Positions 34,778 through 44,362 of a DNA stretch of 64,000 bases are shown in pieces (within the stretch, counting starts at the first letter, position 1; every line of letters begins with the position of its first letter). The DNA comes from Craterostigma plantagineum. Taxonomy: Eukaryota > Streptophyta > Magnoliopsida > Lamiales > Linderniaceae. The stretch lies in NCBI GenBank assembly GCA_027422505.1, contig JAPQWV010000678.1, forward strand, positions 124,001 through 188,000. The letters run 5' to 3'. Below the pieces are notes generated by a model. That model saw nothing but the letters and a program-made list of their open reading frames with translations. It made no database searches and had not been told where the DNA came from. The position numbers were made by a program, and so were the translations under genes.

Positions 34778-37224
34778 TTAATTCTCGTGAAGAGCTTCAT
34801 GAGATATAACTTACTGAAGCTTTGTCCCGCAACACTGAAATTTTCACGTAAAAACGAAAAGAGTGTACTCAGCTTAAAGCTTGGATTTCACAATCGTCAT
34901 CATGAATTCTTCAGTACAAATTAAGTGAAAGGAAGGCGGTGAACAACGAAGTTGAACCAACTGCAATATAAAGGAGACATACCCGTTAATTTGGTTGCAA
35001 TAGTTTGAGACTTGATTGGTTATTAGGAAACTATCCAGTCTTGAAGGCTCGGGGATCGGCTTAAAAATGGGGTTGGTAGGGTCCTCCTCAGGTAATGGTT
35101 CTTCACCAGCATTCTTCCTCGACATGTTCTCAGCCCTACACAGAAGAAAGATATCCTAAGAATTAACTACAACAAACTCATGTTGAAAACTCATATTGGA
35201 TAAGGTAAGACATAAAATAAACAGTAGAAAACGGTTTTCTGTAGACAGAGAGCACAAATAATCACCGTCTTTTCTGGAGCCATGCCTGCTGTTGAGCTTG
35301 CTGGCGGGAAAGATTCCGGTAATAGAATTGCAACTGAAAAAATAGATAGTTAGGTATATCCGTAGCAACATAACTGTTGACAACAGGTTTAAACTTTTTG
35401 ATGGTTTCACCAAACTTAACGAGTGGCGCTCGAAAAAAGGTATCTAACCTTCTGCTGCTCCATCGATAAATCATCCATGCATTCGACAAGAAACTCCATA
35501 TTTCTTTCCAAATACGAACTTGTTGACAATTGCAACCTCTCATAATCGCACTATAATAGGAAACATGAATCAGAATTCCACATAATAACACTGGCTGAAC
35601 TCGGATGAATACATCATACAAGTATGTTTACCTGTTTGACAGGGGTATCGGCTTCCAGTTCAGTCATAAAAGCACTGATGAGAGCAGAATTTGACACCTT
35701 GATCTGCAAAACACAGAAAAGCAACAATAACAGCGCATATTATTCATATAATGCCACAGAAGGAAACCTATATTAATCACTGTGTCCGTAACACAAAAAC
35801 ATAAATAGCATGGGATTTTGAGTTTCATGCTGAAAGCAATATTAATATACTTATTTTCAAACGAAAACATCATGAACCCGCACCTTACAGGAAATAAAAT
35901 GATAACTTGCACTCAGATTTAAGCAGATGAACTTACAGGAATCTCCTCAAAGATATCCACCCAAGAAAGATTCTTCTCTCTCAGCCTGAGAGAAGTATTG
36001 CATAGACTTAGGAATACAGGTTATAGCCAAATGCAGCTAGGCAGTAGAGCAAAGGAAGATATCATACGAAAATTTCCCAAAAGATTAGGGAAAAGTAAGT
36101 CCAGAGCCATACTTTTCTCCAGTGAAGTTATTATTCCGGTAAAGTTCCATGAAAGAATCAGAAAGCTTCAAAGCCTTCAATGCTAGAACACCTAGGTTGG
36201 ATTTTGATGGATCATATATAATGCATACGCAGCGCCTGATATTTTCCTGCGACAAAGGATAGATGACAAATTTACACAAAAATTTACAAGAAATTCGAAA
36301 GATATCGAAAAAATTAAACGGCATTACCCAGAAACACAATACAAACATACCTGGTAATTCATAAAAGTTTCGATCAATTCCACAGTCTGGAAAGATCCAT
36401 AGAGAGTAGATTGGTACCTATAATTAGGGAACTGATACATTACTCACAAAAACCACATCAAATGGGTTCTATAGAAACAAATGAGATATGATATGTCACA
36501 TCAAGGTCTGGTCTCATAGCGAACAAAGCAATGCTAGACGTATATCTATGGTTAGGCTTGAAAAAAAAAACAGTTTTCTGCACGACAGGAAAGAAGAGCA
36601 CGCACCATCCGACAGTATTGTTGTCGACGTTAACCTCCCTTAGGCATCTCATCATTTCCAGCTGATAATTAGCACCTTCTGCTTCAGTCTCTTCATCTTC
36701 CTCACGAATCTAAATCATCAACAATCACAATCATAAGCACAGGACAACACAATGACTACCATACAGATTTCACGACATGTCCAACACACATTAGCATTGA
36801 TAACTAAAAGTGCGTATCTTACTGGGAAAGGGAAGCAATTTGTGACTTCGAGAACACTGCCAACATCCAAACCGAGAAGCTGCCCGTAACCAAAGCAGGA
36901 GAAAACTCCTTACAATGTTTAATAATCTTCAAAATAACCTGCAATCCGCACACGCGACAATATTAGTTCCCTAAGAATAATATCCCAAGCGTGACGACAA
37001 GTGACACACAACTCATAATCAAACATAGTAACATGCTGACCAATCCTTCGATTTGAACAACTCTCAAAGGCGGTGCGGCCTCTTCCGAAGCTGCCACTTG
37101 AAGAAACGACCGCGTCGGAGCTGTTAAACAAACTTGCTAGTCAGCAAAACAACGCTTTCACACAATAAAAAAAACAGTAAAAAACCGAATAACAAAGCAT
37201 GCGTAGGCAGGTACCTGTTGCCAT
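34778..37224 (-). CDS. eIF3h: Translation initiation factor eIF3 subunit h, two one-base frameshifts
   Basis: Twelve exons (37224-37215, 37120-37041, 36938-36823, 36709-36606, 36417-36351, 36246-36113, 35985-35937, 35703-35632, 35550-35449, 35333-35266, 35135-34983, 34834-34778) cover the whole eIF3h protein. eIF3h is an MPN-domain subunit of the eIF3 complex, which in plants promotes reinitiation after upstream ORFs. Matches include RVVQIEGLVILKIIKHCKEF, MMRCLREVNVDNNTVGWYQS, NIRRCVCIIYDPSKS and YYRNLSRQQAQQQAWLQ. The MPN domain lacks a catalytic JAMM motif, as normal for eIF3h. Two frame breaks occur: the CCC at 36883-36885 (GGG on the coding strand, expected GGGG, before QLLGLDVG) and the TT at 34796-34797 near the C-terminus. 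Both fit single homopolymer-base losses in an otherwise highly conserved gene. Confidence 0.93.
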
Positions 37225-37957
37225 TGATCTCGATGATATGATGGGGAGTGGCTGAATATTATTTGAAGAAGCCGATAATCCCACAAGAGAAGAACCCTAG
37301 CAAAAGCAAATCGCTGTGACGTAGAAATTTGAGGACAAGCAAGGCAATTATTGTAATTGGGTTTGGGCTCTATAACTTTTGCTCATATTTGTGTTAAATG
37401 GGCTTATCCAAGTTCCGTGTCGACAAAGATATTTTCAAGTTGTGGAAACCGAAAGTATTATTTGGTTTATATAGAAAGGTAAAAGAAAAAAATTATCTAA
37501 AACAACAAATTAAGACACCCAAAATTTTCATCTAACGAAATCATCTGTCCCACACACTATGTCCCCTCTATGTCCCAAAATGATTAGATCCGTTAAACTT
37601 TAAGTCCGATGGTTCACAAAATTTCTTTTCTATATTAATTCTTTAATCCTATAGCCACCAAATCATAAAATCGACATTATTTCTGAGATTTATATGATAA
37701 AAATAAATAACACATCCATTTATTCCTTGTTTATGATGATAGGTTTGATATCCATATCAGATATTATAATTAATAATCAATTTTAAGGGAGTAAGACAGG
37801 AAATGGAACACGGATTATGGGACAATCTAAAAGTGACCTCTATAATGAAATGTTACACAGTCCAAAATTCAATAAAATTACAATTACATCCTTTATTGAT
37901 ACCCTATATGTACTGGAACAAATTGATCATATATATCCACGGCGTTTTGCTATTTTA
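37225..37957. other. Spacer between eIF3h start and the SET-domain fragment
   Basis: It contains the eIF3h 5' leader and promoter and the 3' flank of the SET fragment. It is AT-rich. No gene or repeat is recognised. Confidence 0.5.
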
Positions 37958-38806
37958 TCATTCTCCTCGCCAGTCTACCACCTCACTGCTCGGCACACAA
38001 ATCTTACCCACTCGTTCTTCGGCTTCGGTGTCATTCACAACGCCCCGGCATCTAGAAGCTCCGCAGAAGCAAGGTAGTCGTTCGTCAGCAGAGAGAAATC
38101 TGACCGATGATTCAATAAGCAAAAAGGATTATGCTTTTTTTTGACAATATAATAAACAGTAGTAGCAGTATATATCGTATCGGTTTGAGATGGACGAAAA
38201 GATAAACCTGTAATCGTATGTCAGTTCTTCCCACTGCTTAATATCTCGTTTAGCAAATATGATTATGTGATTCTCGCCAACAACACTAATCACTCTTGAG
38301 TAGCAGTTGGGCTGAAAAATATAATAAAGGAAAAAAAGCAAATCAGAGTCCATATATAGGGCAAAAGATACAGCAGTAAAGCAAATTATCTGATATATAT
38401 AATACCTCACAAGAGTGGTTTATTAGATGTGCTATGCTTCCCGCCTTGGTGGCATCTATGACACGGTCATCGTCGATACGAAACATATAAGTTCCAGCAC
38501 CCTACATTGAAGGAAAAAATGCACGAAATTTTCAACCAATACTTGGATCAAATTCCATGTATCAAGATGAAATGCAGTACGCACCACTAAAGAATTGTAT
38601 ATCAGATGTTCCCTTCTATCAGCCACTCGAGGCCGGATAATTTCCCCAGTGTACTCAATTACCTTCAATTAAACAACAGAGATATCAGCATTTGATGTCT
38701 AAAAATCAAAGGTACCTCAGAAAATAAAGGGGATTGCAATATACCATGTCCCCAGCTCTATGTGGAAGCTTAGCAAAGACACCATATCCGTGTATACCAG
38801 ATTTCC
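37958..38806 (-). pseudogene. 5'-truncated ATX1/2-like SET-domain fragment
   Basis: Five exons in phase (38806-38745, 38662-38585, 38501-38406, 38311-38208, 38099-37958) encode about 160 residues of a trithorax-type H3K4 methyltransferase C-terminus, then TGA. SET motifs are present: KSGIHGYGVFAKLPHRAGDM, VIEYTGEIIRP, the SAM-pocket NHSCEPNCYSR and the catalytic EELTYDY. The post-SET zinc motif CFCGASRCRG is complete. Exons for the PWWP, FYR and PHD domains that precede SET in ATX1/ATX2 are absent: no match is seen in the next 5.5 kb. No frameshift or stop is seen in what remains. It is most likely a truncated duplicate, possibly still transcribed; a SET-only protein cannot be excluded. Confidence 0.82.
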
Positions 38807-40321
38807 CTGAAGCCAAAAACTGTAAGTTAACAAATAATCCCTTGCATTTTCCAATCACCCGGGAAAGATCTAGACAAAAGTAATACTGTTTGATCATCAA
38901 CAATCATATAAGGTTGCTAGTAGGCATAAAACCAATGGACAGCAAGCAAAGCCTCCAAGTTCTCAAAAAACAGGATAAGGAAAAACACAGGAAAATAGAT
39001 AGAGATATATGATTATTTTATTTATATTAATGTGTGAGTTTGATCAAAATAGTCAAGAGAAGCCCGTGACCACCACTCTCAAACTATGACAATAACAAGT
39101 GATTCTTCGTTTTTGTTTTATTTGCTTTCTCAAGCTTTTTTAAGATATCAATATTTCACGATCACGCCTCGATACCTATTTATAGGGACATGGTCTAGGC
39201 TATTTTATTTTTCTTATAATATTGCAGAACATTCATTTTATTACGTAAAAGAGCAACACGAGTTCAACTATATCAAAGAAAAATCTCCATAATTAACTTC
39301 TCAAATCCTAGTAATAAATGTAATCGCAACTACTTTTAACTCCTTTTGTGAGAATTTGAGGCAACGTTTACATGATGTACTTAAATTGGTAAGATTAATA
39401 GAAAGGAGGAGTTCTCGAAAGATCTATTCTAAAGATCAACTAATAGGCGAAATTGGAGTGCTTATAAAGTCAATTTAATAGTTTATAAAACGTCTTAATC
39501 TTCGTAGTGTATGCATAAGAACATAATTATTTACAAATCAAAATTGAGATTCTTCCAGATATTTTTTAGGTGGCAGTGCAACCAATCATCGTTATATTCT
39601 TGTGAAATCTTTGGCAACTTTGCTGGAAAAAAGCTAAAGCTTGTCCCACTATAAGAAAGAAATGCATGAGACGGTAGTTATAATTATCACATATATATAT
39701 GTATACATACATCTATGTAACATCGCTCTACATCACATGAGCTTGCAATAATAATCAAACAAAAGTATCCTCATTACATGTTATACATACATGTGTAAGT
39801 GTCCGTACCGTGTCGCCATTTCCTAAATACGAGAAGTCCGTTAATATGAAAATAATAAAATGACATCCGACAATATTAAGGACCTTAAATATTAATTTAT
39901 TTAAGAACTGACCAATTCAAAACCCTCATCGCAGTGACTATACACAAACCATCTTACACGCAAGAACGAACTAGTTGATACTTCAACGAAAGTGACAAAG
40001 CTCAAATTCAATATGCCCTCAATTTGCACGACTATGCGAATAAATTATAAATTAAATATAAGTTTAGATATAAAAATATGTAAATATGACAATGATCAAC
40101 AGTCAATTTCTCCTACCCGAAACCGGTCGAGGTTGAGAATATGAAAGAGAATGGACTATGATCACGGGCTAATATTGCATAATAATTTTGGCTTCATAGT
40201 AGTGTAGGAGAGCGTAGAATAATACAAATATTCGACGCCTACAACGTATAATGTTAGACTTAATTAAAATAATATATATTTATATGTGATGATATTGTGA
40301 AAAAAGATGGGTATATTACGT

Positions 40322-40634
40322 TTCAGCCCCCCTTTAGGTTTTTAAATCGGATTCAGGCCATGTCAGTATAAAATTTAGTTTTAAGTACACGATTTTTGCA
40401 GTACCACTTCATTGTTCTGCAGTACTACTTTTATTGTGCTGCAGTACCATTTCATTGTTATACCACTTTCATTGTTCTGCAGTACCATTTCATTCTTATG
40501 CAGTACCACTTCATTGTTCTGCATTCTAGAAACAATGAAGTGGTACTGCAGAATAATGAAGTGGTACTGCAGAAATCGAATTCTTAAAACTAAATTTTAT
40601 ACTGACAGGGCTTGAATTCCTGACAGGGGCTGAA
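40322..40634. mobile_element. Fold-back element with 21-bp tandem repeats inside
   Basis: The two arms (about 40350-40418 and 40540-40618) are inverted copies of each other, sharing TGTCAGTATAAAATTTAGTT and the word GCAGTACCACTTCATT. Between them about six direct copies of a 21-bp unit lie side by side (starting near 40398, 40419, 40441, 40460, 40479 and 40500), with two further units in the opposite orientation in the right arm. The outer ends (TTTCAGCCCC on the left, ATTCAGCCCC on the other strand at the right) are also inverted. There is no coding capacity. This resembles fold-back or MITE-type DNA elements; the family is not identified. Confidence 0.7.
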
Positions 40635-41091
40635 TGAAAATTGCCCCAAAAAATTTCGTGATGACAACGTGAGAGGAGGTTTTGTGGACAAATTATGATC
40701 GAGTTAAGTGCCGACTAATAAATAATCGAAGCGACAAGCCGGTGATTGTATTCGATGTGTCAAATCAATCATTTTCACCTTCAATATATAAAAATATCTA
40801 AATCGGTATATTATCTTCATTTTTTCAATACTATATAAAATGCATAAATGTATCTTAAATTATATCTCATAGCGAATGGTGATTTTTACACATATATGCT
40901 GATAAGTATCTTAGAGGTTTTGATGTTAGTGCATCTTTTATAATCTAATACATGAAGAGAGTCTATTCAACTTGTCACCAAGCAAAATACGAAACCAATT
41001 TTATTATTTAATGGAAATGTACGGACGCTCTCACAATTTTTTTGAAACTTTTAGGTAGTGAATTCTTATTCTATTGTCCGAACTGATATAT

Positions 41092-41263
41092 GTTACGTCG
41101 TCTTATTTAACACCTTATAGGTGCTGTTAATCGACACTCGGATGCTGATTGACGCGATATATTTAATTGACATGTTAAATGTTATGTAAAGCGTCAATAT
41201 GCCACATCAGCATCCGAGGTGTCGATTAACAGCATCTAGAAGGTGTTAAATAAGACGATATAA
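41092..41263. mobile_element. 172-bp long-hairpin MITE-like element
   Basis: Two arms of about 62 bp (41092-41153 and 41200-41263) are inverted copies with few mismatches, sharing GTCTTATTTAACACCTT and GCTGTTAATCGACAC, around a short AT-rich loop. It would fold into a long stable hairpin. There are no obvious target-site duplications, and no coding capacity. A small-RNA precursor is possible, but a MITE is more likely. Confidence 0.65.
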
Positions 41264-41781
41264 CCTTAGATGTCGATGTGGGATGTTGAAATGGCACGAA
41301 GCGGTGCCACATCAACTTGTGCCTACATAAAGTGAGCACCATATATATATATATATATATTAGAACTCGTTGAAAAGTTAGTTGAGCAAATCGTTGTAAG
41401 AGTGTCATTTACCTAGTCATAAACTGAGTTATGTGGTCCACTTCCAGTGAACTGTTGTTGACTTGCGTGTAACCAATATTTCTTACAAGTTGAGCTATTT
41501 TTAAAAATCCCACGAATACTTTTAAGAAAATAAATTTATTTAGCATAACTGAAAATTCGATTTTTGTTGTGGAGAAATGACTATAAAAGTACATGGAAAA
41601 AAGAACGAGACTGCTACCAACATCACCGATATGATTTAATTTGTTGTGTAGATCATTTATTATATTGAACCCTCAGCATTAATGATTGGTACGCTACTCT
41701 CACTAATGGAGCCACACCTTGTAAAACAATTTGGTAGTTTCTTCTTTTACTATTCATATGTCGATCATACTAATTTAAATG

Positions 41782-41818
<37 letters not shown>

Positions 41819-42433
41819 TGAACATAGAGTTTGGGAGTATATGCACCAACACCACCGTTTCAAATTTATTGCACATTATCCTATTCATTATTACAACATT
41901 CATTCATTTGACTTGCAGACTGACAAACATTTAATAAATGAATGTTGACCCCGCCAGACATCAATTAAATTAGTGTTCGTTCTTTAGCTTGAAATAATAA
42001 TTATTTATATTTCTTGCAGACTATGTTAGTTCCTTCATATTCTCCATATAGATATCCTTCTGCTAGACATGTGATGAAAAAGGCTATTGGGTTTGGGCTT
42101 AGACCGAATGGAATGGTTATGTATGGACTTAATTGGGCCATTTCAACGTATTATTTTATATTTCATGGAGGAATATTTTCATAGAAAAGGAATCAAATAC
42201 TAACTATACAAATATCTCGTTGGTGGTTATTTGGATTTAAAGTAAAACTTAGTCGAATGTTCGAAATGTCAGAAAAAAATAAAAGTAGAAAATCGAACCT
42301 GCTCTATCGTAAGCTATGAGAAAATCCCCCACTAATTGTGTTGATCTATGTGTCATGTCTAATATTTAGACAATGATAAACTTTTAAGTAAAGTGAAGAA
42401 AGAGCTTTAAGCCCAACAACTCGAGGGGCCTCA

Positions 42434-42707
42434 TCTATACATCATAATTAGTGATGGGTGGATAAAAACGGCCTCAATTTGGTCTAAATTATTTGCAATT
42501 TAGTCCCTCATTGATAATTTAATTAATTAAGTAATTTTCATATCAGTCATAATTTTTTTATTTAATACCTCTAAAACTAAGTTTCTTTTTATATATTTAA
42601 AATTTATATTTCATCTTAAACAGTAGAAATTATGATTTTAAAATTTAAAATAATTTCAATATAATTATATTTTAAGCACACACACCGGGTGTGCAAGAAA
42701 GTACTAG
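42434..42707 (+). mobile_element. Non-autonomous Helitron-like element
   Basis: The right end shows a hairpin CACAC-CGG-GTGTG, then a ten-base spacer, then CTAG followed by T, the plant Helitron 3' signature. The left end starts TCTATACATCATAA after an A. Internal wording (TTTGCAATTTAGTC and the following AT-rich stretch) parallels the element at 15335-15623, which ends with the same hairpin-spacer-CTAG arrangement. Confidence 0.6.
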
Positions 42708-44262
42708 TATTCAGAAATATTTTTACGTTAGTAAAACTTAATTAGTGGAAAAATCCAAAAGTTAAAATTAACTCGACCTAATAATTTAAGTTTCCACTGC
42801 TTTAAGTGATTACGGCAAAAATTAGTAGTAATGTAAACACGAGATCAATAAATACTTTATTTAAAAAAGAAAGATAAGGCACCAAAGATTAATACAAAAA
42901 TTTATCCATAGGAAGCTAGTTTAAACTTTAATCTTTAGATGCACGAGAGTTTGTTAGATACTAATGGACAACATTTTTCAAAAACTAAAACAAGAATATT
43001 ATACTTGCAAAAAAAGTGAACAGTCCTATTAAACACTAAAATTAATCTAAAAGCGGTTCCATTTTTTTTTTCTATGTGTATATCGCATATAATATTATGT
43101 TGACGAATATTGTGTTGTTGCTTCCGCGGAAAATAAGTTTTTTTTCAAATTGTCACTAGTTGAGAAACATCCACGATGCCACACGATAAAATGGGTTAAC
43201 TATTTTTTCGATCGAAAATGAATGGGCGAAAAGATTCATTGTGAGAACTTTATATTTGCATAATAAATTAGAAGAATAAATTTTACTCTCTTTTTTGTTT
43301 TGAAATTCCACTTAAAAACTTCTTATTAATTTTGCATTCTATAAACATTAAGCCCTATAGCTGCTGGTCTCAGTTGTGTTGCATTGTCACGTAAAAAATT
43401 TGTCAATAAGCATGTTAAATGTGATTATGATGCATATCAACCAAATATTCTTTGCATGAGATAAGGGATAAATACAATATCTATTCATATCATAATTTTC
43501 GAACATTTATGGTACTATGTACTGTTTATCAACGACTAAACCGCGTATGTCCCCACGATCAAAATTTTAAACATTTTTATTAGTATTATTCTTACAGTTT
43601 TGGATATGACTAAGCATGCATGTACTCTATGTCCAAAGTAAATCGTCATGTCACACTCTCCATTCATAGTATTACAAAAAATAGAGTAATGAGAGAATGT
43701 TCTGTGGTTTGGATAAGTAACGAATGAGTGATAATCCCATAATATATATCCATAGCCACACAAATTAACATCATGCATTCCTTTTCTTACATAAATGCTA
43801 CCGTTGTATTAAAAAATATTGAATTTGCAGCCCAATGAGTCAGTTTTATTACATGATATTATCTATTTCTTTGGACGAGTTGGAATCGTTCGTCGCCTGT
43901 CAAATTAATTGCAGACAGATATATTCATGTTTATGGGCGGATTGGACTAGAAAAGGATCAATTACCTAAAAATATCAAATTGAATTAATTGAGTGGTGCT
44001 ACAGTTGAGAAAACAATAAATAATAATAATAATAATTAAAAAAAAAAAGTCCATGACCCATTACATCTTTCATGCGAAGGCATTATAATGGAGTTAGTCC
44101 TTGTCTCCGAAGTAGATTATTCTCATCACAGAGGATAATAGATAATACAAAAATATAACGAATAAATAAAAAATATTGAAATCCATGATGAGAAAAAAAT
44201 TCGAGTGAAGCATTTACCACTGTTATTACTCTTTTACCCCTGAAAATCACTGCACAGCACAC

Positions 44263-44270
44263 TATATATA
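44263..44270 (+). promoter_or_regulatory. TATA box of the FRO gene
   Basis: TATATATA lies 93 bp before the ATG at 44363, in a suitable position for a core promoter with a leader of about 60 bp. I cannot assign iron-response elements with confidence. Confidence 0.5.
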
Positions 44271-44362
44271 GTGAAGTGAGAGTGGCAACTCAATAATCAG
44301 CAAAGAGCTCATAATATATATCAGCAGAAAAACACTTCAAATTTCTTCTCTAACGTTCAAAC

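Larger units (their letters stand above)
38807..44362. other. 5.5-kb gene-free region upstream of FRO
   Basis: This is AT-rich DNA without a supported gene. It contains a fold-back element with internal 21-bp repeats (40322-40634), a second long inverted repeat (41092-41263), TA microsatellites at 41341-41360 and 41785-41817, and a Helitron-like element (42434-42707). The last ~100 bp include the FRO core promoter. Confidence 0.55.

Noticed and set aside
40396..40615. Regularly spaced ~21-bp repeats resembling a CRISPR array
   Set aside because: This is plant nuclear DNA. The units abut with no unique spacers and form part of an inverted repeat, so it is a minisatellite in a fold-back element.
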